NCBI GenBank assembly: GCA_023258355.1
Contig: JALQZL010000034.1
Span: 264 to 13,029, forward strand
DNA length: 12,766 bases
Reading direction: 5' to 3'
DNA from: Wenzhouxiangellaceae bacterium
GTDB taxonomy: Bacteria > Pseudomonadota > Gammaproteobacteria > Xanthomonadales > Wenzhouxiangellaceae
The notes under the pieces were generated by a model that was not told the DNA's origin, did not search any database, and saw nothing but the letters and a program-made list of their open reading frames with translations. How positions within the stretch are numbered: position 1 is the first letter of the stretch; every line of letters starts with the position of its first letter. This document shows, piece by piece, positions 1 through 7,169 of this stretch. The translations under genes and the position numbers were made by a program.

Positions 1-755
1 TGCGCTACTTGGGCACCCAGCTAGAGCGTCTGGGCGTCGATGTGAGGCTTAACACGGTGGCCTCGCCGCAAACATTGGCCGAAGAGGGGTTCGACGAGAT
101 TATTCTCGCCACTGGAGTGCTGCCCAGAAATCCTGGGATCGCTGGGCAAGATCATGCCAAGGTGGTGAGTTATATCGATGTCTTAACCGGCCGAGTCAAA
201 GTGGGTAAAAAGGTTGCTGTGATTGGCGCAGGTGGGATTGGGTTTGATGTCAGTGAATTCTTGTTACATGACACTGTTCCAGATCAGCCAGATCCCAATG
301 CGCCCAAAGTCGATGCTTTTTTTGAGGCGTGGGGCGTGGACATGTCTTTGGGAAGACGCGGGGGTGTGCAAGGACTCAAGCCAAAGTTCGTCCCGCCAGC
401 GCGAGAGATTTGGTTGTTACAGAGAAAGTCCAGCAAGCTCGGTGCCTCTTTGGGAAAAACCACAGGCTGGATTCATAGAACCAGTCTGAAAGGGCATGGG
501 GTACATATGTGGTCAGGTGTTGAGTATGAAAAGATTGATGACCAAGGCTTGCATATTGTCCATTCAGGTCAGCAACAAGTGCTAGACGTTGACCACGTGG
601 TAATTTGTGCGGGTCAAGAACCGGATGCGCGGCTTGGCCAACCTTTGCAAGCCCTTGGGATGACGCCACATGTGATTGGCGGCGCGCATATTGCAGCAGA
701 GCTTGATGCCAAGCGCGCCATCGATGAGGGCACGCGTCTTGCGGCGCAATTGTGA
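1..755 (+). CDS. fadH: 2,4-dienoyl-CoA reductase [NADPH], C-terminal part (5' end outside window)
   Basis: This is the last ~250 codons of FadH, an FMN/FAD/4Fe-4S flavoenzyme that reduces 2,4-dienoyl-CoA with NADPH during beta-oxidation of unsaturated fatty acids. The frame is open from base 3; the TTG at 9 is an internal codon, because the upstream codons continue the family alignment. What is visible is the nucleotide-binding part. The dinucleotide-fold motif VAVIGAGGIGFD (bases ~211-249) is followed by a FAD/NADPH domain, and the protein ends with the family's typical tail (HVIGGAHIAAELDAKRAI, then GTRLA). The N-terminal TIM barrel and the Fe-S cysteines lie before the window, roughly 420 residues if the length resembles the ~670-residue E. 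coli enzyme. An aldehyde dehydrogenase starts 25 bases downstream on the same strand, which suggests co-transcription. Confidence 0.93.
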   Translation, partial: RYLGTQLERLGVDVRLNTVASPQTLAEEGFDEIILATGVLPRNPGIAGQDHAKVVSYIDVLTGRVKVGKKVAVIGAGGIGFDVSEFLLHDTVPDQPDPNAPKVDAFFEAWGVDMSLGRRGGVQGLKPKFVPPAREIWLLQRKSSKLGASLGKTTGWIHRTSLKGHGVHMWSGVEYEKIDDQGLHIVHSGQQQVLDVDHVVICAGQEPDARLGQPLQALGMTPHVIGGAHIAAELDAKRAIDEGTRLAAQL

Positions 756-780
756 TTTGAATCAGCAAAGTGGAGCAGCA

Positions 781-2175
781 ATGACAATCCAGACAGAACA
801 GCCCATTCCCATGTTTTCTGACAAAGTCAGCTCGCTTAGAGCCTATTTCGACCAAGGGGCTACTCGAGACTTGGCATGGCGGGATCGGCAGTTGGCAGCG
901 CTGGCAGCCATGCTAGAAGACCATGAGGAGAGAATCGCTGAAGCACTGATGGTGGATCTGGCCAAGCCCGAACAGGAGGTTTATTTGGGTGAGCTGGCGT
1001 TGTTGTTCAGTGAGATTAAGTTGGCCCGCAAGCACCTAAAGAAATGGGCTCGAAAGCGACGGGTGTCGACCCCTTTGGCAGGTCAGCCAGGTCAGAGCTG
1101 GGTGATGCCTGAGCCTCTGGGCGTTGTTTTGATCATTGGTGCTTGGAATTATCCCATCCAACTCATTTTAGGGCCGTTGATTCCCGCTATCGCCGCAGGC
1201 AACTGTGCCGTCCTAAAGCCCTCAGAGGTCGCGCCAAAAACAGCCTCCCTTGTCTCAAGTTTGGTTGGTGCCTACTTAGATCCAGAGGCTTTCGCAGTGG
1301 TTGAGGGTGGCGTAGAAGAGACCACTGCCCTGCTATCAGAACGCTTTGATCATGTCTTCTATACCGGCGGCTCTGCGGTCGGCAAAATCGTCATGAGCGC
1401 AGCGGCCAAACACCTGACGCCTGTGACCTTGGAGTTGGGTGGCAAGAGTCCCTGCATTGTCGATGACAGCGCAGACCTTGCTTCAGCAGCAAGAAGAATC
1501 ATCTGGGGCAAGTGCGTGAATGCAGGGCAAACCTGTATCGCACCAGACTATGTTTTGGTTACCCCCAAAAACAAGGAGGCACTGATTGCGGCCATGGGCA
1601 AAGAACTTGACCGCATGTATGGTCGTGATCGCCTCGCCAGTACAGATTATTGCAAGATTATCAATGAACGACACTTTGACCGTCTGCTTCAATACCTTGA
1701 TGATGGCGAGACTATCATCGGTGGTCAGCATGATCGAGAGCGTTTAAAAATTGAGCCAACTGTGATCGGTAATGTTCGAATGGACTCACCGTTGATGACA
1801 GAGGAGATTTTTGGCCCCATCTTGCCCGTGATTGAAGTGGCGGATTTAGATGCAGCGCTGGCTCAGGTGCGTGCGGGAGACAAGCCACTCGCCGCTTATC
1901 TGTTCACAACCAATAAGCACAATGAGCAAAAATTCTTGAGCACGATTTCAGCAGGCAATATGTGTATCAATGATGTCTTTATGTTCATGCTGGTGCACGA
2001 TCTGCCTTTCGGCGGTGTCGGCAACAGTGGCATGGGTCAATATCATGGCCAGGCTGGCTTTGATCGGCTGAGCCATCTAAAGTCGGTGATGCGTCGGGGA
2101 CGGTTCCCAGAAATTTGGATTCGTTTCGCCCCCTACAATGCATTCAAGATCAAACTTCTCAAACTCTTTGGATAA
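781..2175 (+). CDS. Class 3 aldehyde dehydrogenase (ALDH3 / fatty- or coniferyl-aldehyde dehydrogenase type)
   Basis: This 464-residue NAD(P)+-dependent enzyme oxidises aldehydes to carboxylic acids. The catalytic set is complete: Asn123 in AWNYP, general base Glu218 in LELGGKSP, and nucleophile Cys252 in NAGQTCIAPDY, with the usual 34-residue Glu-Cys spacing. The short N-terminus and a C-terminal extension (APYNAFKIKLL) are typical of the ALDH3 group rather than the ~490-residue ALDH1/2 group. I chose the ATG at 781 because GGAG lies five bases upstream (772-775) and the protein then has family length. The in-frame ATG at 676 would put 80 bases inside fadH and add a non-homologous leader. 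The substrate is not determined by sequence. Being between fadH and a VOC protein, it could handle fatty or lipid-derived aldehydes (inference); coniferyl aldehyde dehydrogenase is the main alternative name. Confidence 0.93.
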   Translation: MTIQTEQPIPMFSDKVSSLRAYFDQGATRDLAWRDRQLAALAAMLEDHEERIAEALMVDLAKPEQEVYLGELALLFSEIKLARKHLKKWARKRRVSTPLAGQPGQSWVMPEPLGVVLIIGAWNYPIQLILGPLIPAIAAGNCAVLKPSEVAPKTASLVSSLVGAYLDPEAFAVVEGGVEETTALLSERFDHVFYTGGSAVGKIVMSAAAKHLTPVTLELGGKSPCIVDDSADLASAARRIIWGKCVNAGQTCIAPDYVLVTPKNKEALIAAMGKELDRMYGRDRLASTDYCKIINERHFDRLLQYLDDGETIIGGQHDRERLKIEPTVIGNVRMDSPLMTEEIFGPILPVIEVADLDAALAQVRAGDKPLAAYLFTTNKHNEQKFLSTISAGNMCINDVFMFMLVHDLPFGGVGNSGMGQYHGQAGFDRLSHLKSVMRRGRFPEIWIRFAPYNAFKIKLLKLFG

Positions 2176-2181
2176 TCACGG

Positions 2182-2634
2182 ATGACTCAACCCACAACCC
2201 CCTTCCCACGCTTTCACCTAGCACTTCCAGTGATCGATCTTGACCAAACCTTGTCTTTTTACACAGACATCATGGGATGTCCTCAAGGGCGCCGTGATGA
2301 TCGGTGGGTGGATCTGGATTTCTTTGGTCATCAGCTAGTCCTCCATCAAGTCGCCCCCGAAGACCATCCCGCCATGGCCACAAACCAAGTGGATGACCAT
2401 GCAGTGCCTGCAGGTCACTTTGGCCCGATTCTAGAGTGGGACCAATTTGATGTACTGGCGAATCGTTTTAAGGAACACAACGTTGACTTTGTGATTGAGC
2501 CGTATCTTCGCTTCGAGGGCAAAAGGGGTGAGCAGGCAACGATGTTTGTGTGTGATCCAAGCAAAAACTACCTCGAATTCAAAGCGTTTCGAGATATCAA
2601 TATGCTTTTTGCGACTGATTTGACGCTGGATTAG
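2182..2634 (+). CDS. VOC-superfamily (glyoxalase/bleomycin resistance/dioxygenase fold) protein
   Basis: This 150-residue protein has the vicinal-oxygen-chelate fold. It opens with the typical first strand and helix (FHLALPVIDLDQTLSFYTDIMGC) and closes with DPSKNYLEFKAF. The likely metal ligands are His12, His79 (in AGHFGP) and Glu132 (in YLEFK), the usual pattern of one ligand at each module's strand; His50 could also take part. The start lies only 6 bases after the ALDH3 stop, with no strong Shine-Dalgarno sequence, so translation is probably coupled. Members of this superfamily include glyoxalase I, extradiol dioxygenases and fosfomycin-resistance enzymes, and the sequence alone does not tell which reaction this one performs. 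The residue pattern indicates a metal-dependent enzyme rather than a simple binding protein. It is convergent with thrB. Confidence 0.85.
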   Translation: MTQPTTPFPRFHLALPVIDLDQTLSFYTDIMGCPQGRRDDRWVDLDFFGHQLVLHQVAPEDHPAMATNQVDDHAVPAGHFGPILEWDQFDVLANRFKEHNVDFVIEPYLRFEGKRGEQATMFVCDPSKNYLEFKAFRDINMLFATDLTLD

Positions 2635-2700
2635 TGGCTTGCTCGAATCAGTGGGCTGATGCTCGCAATCGTTGTGGATAAAATACGTTGCCAAAGCAAG
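2635..2700. other. Convergent intergenic gap, VOC gene / thrB
   Basis: These 66 bases separate two convergent genes. There is one short hairpin, ATCAG-TGGG-CTGAT (2647-2660, five base pairs), without a following T run on either strand. I see no convincing intrinsic terminator here. Confidence 0.4.
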
Positions 2701-3627
2701 TTAAGAGAGGATGTGAGCACCCCCAGCGGACACGCTAGAAATTAACAGGTCAACTTCAGCCCCCTCGTGCCCAATAGACTGACGCAGGCGTTCACTGGCC
2801 AGCACCGCTTGGTCTTTGGTTTTAAACCAAGCAAAGACACTTGGCCCTGCACCAGACAGGCCACTGCCTAAGGCGCCGCAGCTGTCAGCCATCTGCTTAA
2901 ATGCTCGGAATTGAGGAATCATGTGCTCACGCCTGGGCTCGATCAAATAGTCCTTAAGCCCCTGGCTGATGAGTGCGTAGTCGGTGGTGTAGAGACCAAT
3001 GAGCAGTTGGGCGAGTGCGGCTTGCTGCGCCGTGATATCCGCTAGGGGAAAAGGGGGTTGTAGGCACTTTCTGGCGGTGGCTGTCTCAATACAGATTTTA
3101 GGGTGAAGAATCACTGCCGTTAACCCGGCTGGCGTGGGGAGTGCGATTAACTGGCTTGCTGTCGCAAGGGTCAAACCACCCAACAATTGAGGGCCGACGT
3201 TGTCACCCACTGCTGATGCGCTGGCAATCGACTCACCTGCCAGTGCAAACGGGTAGAGATCAGTTTGTTTCATGGGCTGGTTAAACAATGCATTGGTGGC
3301 CACCAAGGCAGCGGTGGCGCTGGCGGCAGACCCTCCCATGCCGGAGCCTAGCGGGATGCCTTTGTCTAGCGTTAAAAGCACATCAAAATCTGGCTTTGTT
3401 TCATCCAGCAACGCTTGGACAGCGCGGGTGGCTGTATTGAGTGAGGTTTCCACGGGTAAGTCAGTCACGACACCTGTGATCTTTTCGAGAAAAACACGAG
3501 CCTGTTTTTCCGCCTTGGGCACTTTGGTCGCGCACACGGTATCGCCCACACCATCGATACAATGACCGAGGAGATCAAATCCACAGCCCAAGTTCCCAAC
3601 AGTCCCTGGTGAGTAAGCTTTGATCAT
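2701..3627 (-). CDS. thrB: Homoserine kinase (GHMP kinase family)
   Basis: ThrB phosphorylates L-homoserine with ATP to O-phosphohomoserine, the penultimate step of threonine synthesis, in the cytoplasm. The 308-residue protein carries all three GHMP motifs: the N-terminal SPGTVGNLGCGFD (residues 6-18), the ATP-binding glycine-rich loop IPLGSGMGGSAASATAAL (91-108), and the C-terminal GLSGAGPSVFAWF (from 256). Length matches the family (E. coli ThrB 310). Its ATG overlaps the stop of the upstream YeiH-family gene as ATGA (3624-3627). No separate Shine-Dalgarno sequence stands out, so translational coupling is likely. thrA and thrC are not adjacent, unlike the enteric thrABC operon, and no threonine attenuator is visible. 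Confidence 0.96.
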   Translation of the reverse strand: MIKAYSPGTVGNLGCGFDLLGHCIDGVGDTVCATKVPKAEKQARVFLEKITGVVTDLPVETSLNTATRAVQALLDETKPDFDVLLTLDKGIPLGSGMGGSAASATAALVATNALFNQPMKQTDLYPFALAGESIASASAVGDNVGPQLLGGLTLATASQLIALPTPAGLTAVILHPKICIETATARKCLQPPFPLADITAQQAALAQLLIGLYTTDYALISQGLKDYLIEPRREHMIPQFRAFKQMADSCGALGSGLSGAGPSVFAWFKTKDQAVLASERLRQSIGHEGAEVDLLISSVSAGGAHILS

Positions 3628-4712
3628 GGCGCTAGCCAGATGAGGGCCATGAACAACATGATCCAGGTAGCCAGTGCCGCTGCCATAAAGCCTCGAATAC
3701 CCAAAGATCGGAGCTCGGCGACGGAGACGGTGCTGGCCAACGCCGCCATGGCCATCGCAAAGCCCAGAAGACTGAGTTGATTAGCGACTGCCAGCGCGCC
3801 TAACCATAGCTCATTTGCCTCAGCAGGAAGCCACGTATCACCGGCGGTCCGCGCCATCGATAAGGCGATAAAGCCTAAGATGAACAGCGGAAAGGGGACG
3901 GCGTGAGAGGCGTCTTCACTCGAGCGGACCTCCAGTTTGTGATAAAGCACAACCAAGGCGGGAATCACCACCAGCATTGTGCTGTTACGGAGCAATTTGG
4001 CGACGGTGGCCACATCGAGGGTGTGATCGTTTGGCCACAATTGCTGGTGATAGACCGCAGCGGCGGTGACTTGGGCAGTGTCATGAATGACCGTGCCTAA
4101 CGCCAGGCCGATCAACGTCGGATCCATTAATGTGTGCTGGAGGACGAGGGGGTAAACAATAATGGCAATCAACCCGAGAATGCCAATGGATGCGACGGCA
4201 TAACACGTCTCTTCATGGTGAGCTTTGAGTGCCGGTGAGATAGCGGCAATGGCAGACGCACCACAGATCGATGTCCCAGCAGCCAGCAAAATGGTGAGCC
4301 TTGGAGAGACTTTAAATAACCGCCCGAGTAGCAAAACCACAAACAAACCAATCACGATCATGGTCAGCACCAGTGGAAGGGCTTGTGTGCCAGTACTGAG
4401 CAGATCAGCAAGACTCAGTCGCAGACCCACGAGGACAACGGAGGCTTTCAAGATCCAGCTTTTCGCCAGATCAATACCTGGTTTGAGACGGGCGCGACGA
4501 CGGATAGGCTGACCGAGGACCAAGCCTGCGACAATCGCAATCAACATGGCGCTGATGGGCACAGGGGTCAGGGGCGGCGGTGCGTTTGTTAGGAGCCAAG
4601 CCATTCCTGTGGCCATGAGGGCGATGGCAAGGACAATCAGACATCCCGGCCAAATACTGGCGCTATCTTCTTCGAGTGATGTTGAGAACCAGCGCATAGG
4701 TTTGATGCTCAT
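3624..4712 (-). CDS. YeiH-family (UPF0324) inner-membrane protein, putative sulfate/anion exporter
   Basis: This 362-residue polytopic membrane protein belongs to the YeiH/UPF0324 family (Pfam Cons_hypoth698). Many hydrophobic segments of about 20 residues run through the protein, beginning at about residues 23-41 and 52-67. Family signatures are AAGTSICGASAIAA (144-157), IHDTAQVTAAA (209-219) and VAKLLRNSTM (237-246). Some members are annotated as sulfate exporters, but the substrate is poorly established and should be read as putative. The ATG at 4712 is preceded by a short untranslated region. The gene ends in a four-base overlap (ATGA) with thrB, making a two-gene operon. The pairing with homoserine kinase is unexplained. 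Confidence 0.9.
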   Translation of the reverse strand: MSIKPMRWFSTSLEEDSASIWPGCLIVLAIALMATGMAWLLTNAPPPLTPVPISAMLIAIVAGLVLGQPIRRRARLKPGIDLAKSWILKASVVLVGLRLSLADLLSTGTQALPLVLTMIVIGLFVVLLLGRLFKVSPRLTILLAAGTSICGASAIAAISPALKAHHEETCYAVASIGILGLIAIIVYPLVLQHTLMDPTLIGLALGTVIHDTAQVTAAAVYHQQLWPNDHTLDVATVAKLLRNSTMLVVIPALVVLYHKLEVRSSEDASHAVPFPLFILGFIALSMARTAGDTWLPAEANELWLGALAVANQLSLLGFAMAMAALASTVSVAELRSLGIRGFMAAALATWIMLFMALIWLAP

Positions 4713-4732
4713 GTCATCTATAAAGTGTTAGC

Positions 4733-4738
4733 ATCATA
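4733..4738 (-). promoter_or_regulatory. Candidate -10 element for the YeiH-family gene and thrB
   Basis: On the minus strand this reads TATGAT, five of six matches to the sigma-70 -10 consensus. It is 21 bases upstream of the start codon and would give a leader of about 14 bases. No good -35 hexamer sits 17 bases further upstream, so the call is tentative. Confidence 0.35.
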
Positions 4739-4759
4739 GCGGTTTTAGACTTGCCGTGC

Positions 4760-4781
4760 TTGGGCAGGTAGTGATGCCCAA
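4760..4781. repeat. Perfect 7-bp inverted repeat in the divergent promoter region
   Basis: TTGGGCA (4760-4766) and TGCCCAA (4775-4781) are separated by eight bases. It lies between the YeiH-family gene and the peptidase gene, 26 bases before the peptidase start. It could be an operator for a dimeric regulator or a leader hairpin. It does not resemble a terminator for either neighbour because both genes point away from it. Confidence 0.5.
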
Positions 4782-4806
4782 AAATTGAACTAAAGGATGG
4801 AGATGA

Positions 4807-6915
4807 ATGAACAAGTTATTGATTGGATTTGGGATAGGAATGGTGCTCGCTGCGAGTGTGGCCATGGCATCTGATCAGGCCTCTGAAATGAGCGATCCTT
4901 TCCTTTGGCTGGAAGCCGTGGAGGGAGATGAAGCACTGAATTGGGCGAGAGAACAGAACACTCGGTCCGAATCCTACTTGAAAGCCCATCCCCTTTTTGA
5001 TGAGTTACAAACCAGAAATTTGGAAATCTTGACCTCCGATGAGCGTATTGCCTATCCAGCCTTGCGAGGCGGTGAGATATACAACTTTTGGCGCGATGCT
5101 GAGCATGTGCGCGGTATTTGGCGCAAAACAACCTTAGATGGCTATCGGGAAGATGATGATGCTTGGGACGTGTTGCTGGATGTTGACGCCCTGGCTGAAG
5201 CGGAGGATGAAAACTGGGTGTGGGCTGGCTCCAGTTGCCGTTATCCAGACTATGACCGATGCCTTATTGGCTTGTCGGTGGGTGGCGCCGATGCGGCAGT
5301 TCGTCGCGAGTTTGACTTAAAAACCCGTCAATTTGTTGAGGGAGGCTTTGAGATCCCTGAGTCAAAAAGCCGACTGGGTTGGCGTGATTTAGACTCGGTC
5401 TTCCTAGGCCCTGCCTTTGAAGCGAGCCAGATGACGGATTCGGGTTATCCGAGGCTTGTACAGATCTGGGAGCGGGGGACACCAATTGAATCTGCCAAGA
5501 CCATTTTTGAGGGCGAACAAACAGATGTGGCGGTCTCCGGCATTCGAATCTGGGATGGGGATGTGCATCATGACCTAATTGTTCGTTCGCCAAGCTTTTT
5601 CACTCGACACTATTTTGTTTATCGCGATCATCAAATCGAGCGGATCGAAATTCCTGACGATGCCGATTTGGTGGGCTTGATCAATGGCCAAATGTTAGTA
5701 GAGCTGAAATCAGATTGGGAGCAAGCAGGGAAGACTTATCCGCAAGGTGCTTTAATCGCCGCACCCATGGAGGAATTCTTGAGCACTGACGTAGCGCCTG
5801 AGGTGATTTTCAAGCCCACGCAAAGAAGCTCCATTGCTCAAGTGGCCACGACCGATTCGGCAGTGATCGTGAACGTGCTGGATAACGTGGTGTCTCGATT
5901 CGAGAGACTCACGTATGAAAATGGAGACTGGACGCGTACGCCGTTGACAGCCCCGCCGCTGGGGTCACTTAGCATTGTGACCTCAGATGACCGAAGCGAT
6001 CGGTTTTTCTTCAACTACACCGGCTTTTTGACACCCTCCTCGCTGTATGAGGCTGACGCTGCCACCAACACGCATACGAAAGTACGCTCTGAGCCCGCCT
6101 GGTTTGAAGCCGAAGGCATGGTGGTTAATCAATATGAGGCCACCTCAGCGGATGGTGAGCAGATCCCTTATTTCGTTGTGAAGCCAGCGACCTACACCAG
6201 TGAGGCCACTTACCCGACCTTGCTGTCTGCTTATGGTGGGTTCGAGATTTCAAGGACACCGTTCTATTCAGGGATCATTGGATCAAGCTGGCTAGACAGA
6301 GGCGGCGTCTTTGTTCTGGCTAACATCCGAGGCGGGGGAGAGTTTGGTCCGCGTTGGCACCAAGCAGCCTTGCAAGATAATCGTCAAAGAGCGTTTGATG
6401 ACTTGATTGCGGTCTCTGAAGATTTGATTGCCCGAGGCATTACAGAGCCAGCGAAACTGGGTATTCAAGGGGGTTCCAATGGGGGACTGCTGGTCGGGGC
6501 TGTGATGGTGCAACGCCCCGATTTGTTCAATGCGGTGGTATGTCAAGTGCCTTTGCTGGATATGAAGCGTTTCCACAAATTGCTGGCGGGGGCCAGTTGG
6601 ATGGCTGAGTACGGCAATCCCGATGATCCAGAAGATTGGGCATATATCAGTGAGTATTCGCCATACCAAAATGTATCGGCTGATGCGACCTATCCGAAAG
6701 CCTTTTTCACTACCTCAACGCGTGATGATCGGGTCCATCCGGGCCATGCGCGTAAAATGGTGGCGCGCATGATAGCGCAAGGCCATGATGTGCTTTACTA
6801 CGAGAATATCGAGGGTGGCCATGGGGGAGCGGCTAATCTGAAGCAAAGCGCTTACTTAAATGCCCTAATACATACCTACCTCCACGACCGTCTGGCAGGT
6901 CAGGTGGCCGAATAA
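4807..6915 (+). CDS. Exported prolyl oligopeptidase-family serine peptidase (S9A)
   Basis: This 702-residue serine peptidase probably cleaves short proline-containing peptides. Residues 1-21 form a signal peptide (MNK, a hydrophobic core, cleavage after AMA at 21), placing the mature enzyme in the periplasm or outside the cell. There is no lipobox. The mature part opens with DPFLWLEAVEGDEAL, the usual S9A start. Next comes the region expected to form the beta-propeller (~70-420), then the alpha/beta-hydrolase domain. The catalytic triad is complete: Ser557 in GGSNGGLL, Asp641 in TRDDRVHP and His672 in EGGHGG. Other conserved pieces are SAYGGF and ANIRGGGEFGPRWH. The ATG at 4807 has a GGATGGAGATGA purine-rich leader. 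It stands alone between a divergent operon and rpoH. Oligopeptidase B is less likely because the acidic S1 residues of that group are not evident by eye. Confidence 0.93.
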   Translation: MNKLLIGFGIGMVLAASVAMASDQASEMSDPFLWLEAVEGDEALNWAREQNTRSESYLKAHPLFDELQTRNLEILTSDERIAYPALRGGEIYNFWRDAEHVRGIWRKTTLDGYREDDDAWDVLLDVDALAEAEDENWVWAGSSCRYPDYDRCLIGLSVGGADAAVRREFDLKTRQFVEGGFEIPESKSRLGWRDLDSVFLGPAFEASQMTDSGYPRLVQIWERGTPIESAKTIFEGEQTDVAVSGIRIWDGDVHHDLIVRSPSFFTRHYFVYRDHQIERIEIPDDADLVGLINGQMLVELKSDWEQAGKTYPQGALIAAPMEEFLSTDVAPEVIFKPTQRSSIAQVATTDSAVIVNVLDNVVSRFERLTYENGDWTRTPLTAPPLGSLSIVTSDDRSDRFFFNYTGFLTPSSLYEADAATNTHTKVRSEPAWFEAEGMVVNQYEATSADGEQIPYFVVKPATYTSEATYPTLLSAYGGFEISRTPFYSGIIGSSWLDRGGVFVLANIRGGGEFGPRWHQAALQDNRQRAFDDLIAVSEDLIARGITEPAKLGIQGGSNGGLLVGAVMVQRPDLFNAVVCQVPLLDMKRFHKLLAGASWMAEYGNPDDPEDWAYISEYSPYQNVSADATYPKAFFTTSTRDDRVHPGHARKMVARMIAQGHDVLYYENIEGGHGGAANLKQSAYLNALIHTYLHDRLAGQVAE

Positions 6916-6916
6916 G

Positions 6917-6936
6917 CCCTTGACCATGGTCAAGGG
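6917..6936. repeat. Perfect 20-bp palindrome after the peptidase gene
   Basis: CCCTTGACCA (6917-6926) is followed directly by its exact reverse complement TGGTCAAGGG (6927-6936). It begins one base after the peptidase stop codon. With no loop and no T run it is a poor intrinsic terminator. Its right end overlaps by two bases the candidate sigma-E -35 element upstream of rpoH, so an operator role is possible. Confidence 0.6.
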
Positions 6937-6962
6937 AACCTTGACATGATTTTGAGGTCTAC
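6935..6962 (+). promoter_or_regulatory. Candidate sigma-E promoter of rpoH
   Basis: GGAACCT (6935-6941) differs by one base from the sigma-E -35 consensus GGAACTT. TCTAC (6958-6962) resembles the -10 TCTGA/TCTAA, and the spacer is exactly 16 bases. Transcription would start near 6968-6970, giving a leader of about 215 bases. The layout matches E. coli rpoH P3 and the candidate before rpoE in this same window. Confidence 0.5.
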
Positions 6963-6988
6963 TTAGGTAAGTTGTTGACAGGTCTGGG

Positions 6989-7019
6989 GCGGGATTGGGC
7001 TAAGGCAGCCCGATCCCGC
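6989..7019 (+). repeat. Strong 13-bp hairpin in the rpoH leader
   Basis: GCGGGATTGGGCT (6989-7001) pairs with AGCCCGATCCCGC (7007-7019) with only one G-U wobble and a five-base loop. No T run follows, so it is not a standard intrinsic terminator for the peptidase gene, though it could slow or protect transcripts. It would lie in the leader of any rpoH transcript starting upstream, such as from the sigma-E candidate at 6935. Confidence 0.6.
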
Positions 7020-7055
7020 TACCCACGAGGCCACCAAGCGTCGGCTGGGGAGGCC

Positions 7056-7084
7056 CTTGAATTTGGGGATCAAGAGCCCAAACT
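7056..7084 (+). promoter_or_regulatory. Possible sigma-32-like promoter of rpoH
   Basis: CTTGAAT (7056-7062) matches the heat-shock -35 consensus CTTGAAA in six of seven bases. After 14 bases comes CCCAAACT (7077-7084), a partial match to CCCCATNT. The spacing is within the normal range. Chance is a real possibility; E. coli rpoH has no promoter of this type. Confidence 0.25.
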
Positions 7085-7099
7085 CTATAGGCTAGGCCT

Positions 7100-7128
7100 T
7101 TCAGCCACGGGCTTTAGCGTGGTAAAAT
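7100..7128 (+). promoter_or_regulatory. Candidate sigma-70 promoter proximal to rpoH
   Basis: TAAAAT (7123-7128) is a five-of-six -10 hexamer. A weak -35 (TTCAGC, 7100-7105) lies 17 bases upstream. Transcription from about 7135 would give a leader of roughly 50 bases with the strong Shine-Dalgarno sequence near its end. Confidence 0.45.
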
Positions 7129-7169
7129 AGGGAAATCAAATGGTCCGACGCAATTTGGGCGGTTTGTTT

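Noticed and set aside
676..780. Upstream ATG that would extend the class 3 aldehyde dehydrogenase by 35 residues
   Set aside because: It would overlap fadH by 80 bases, the extra residues do not match the family, and the ATG at 781 has GGAG at proper spacing.
376..855. 159-codon open frame on the minus strand over the end of fadH and the start of the aldehyde dehydrogenase gene
   Set aside because: It lies opposite two well-conserved genes, has no family resemblance and no ribosome-binding site; it is a shadow of the coding strand.
2647..2660. Small hairpin between the VOC gene and thrB as a bidirectional terminator
   Set aside because: The stem is only five base pairs and no T run follows on either strand.
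3582..3597. Perfect GGAACTT sigma-E -35 motif on the minus strand inside thrB
   Set aside because: It encodes part of the conserved GNLGCGFD motif of ThrB, and no TCTGA-like element occurs 16 bases downstream.
6264..6669. Long open frame on the minus strand inside the peptidase gene
   Set aside because: It is opposite the conserved catalytic domain and shows no recognisable protein family.
6941..6980. Two perfect TTGACA hexamers (6941-6946 and 6975-6980) upstream of rpoH
   Set aside because: Neither has a recognisable -10 hexamer at 16-18 bases (TAGGTA and GGCTAA respectively), so I do not call sigma-70 promoters there.
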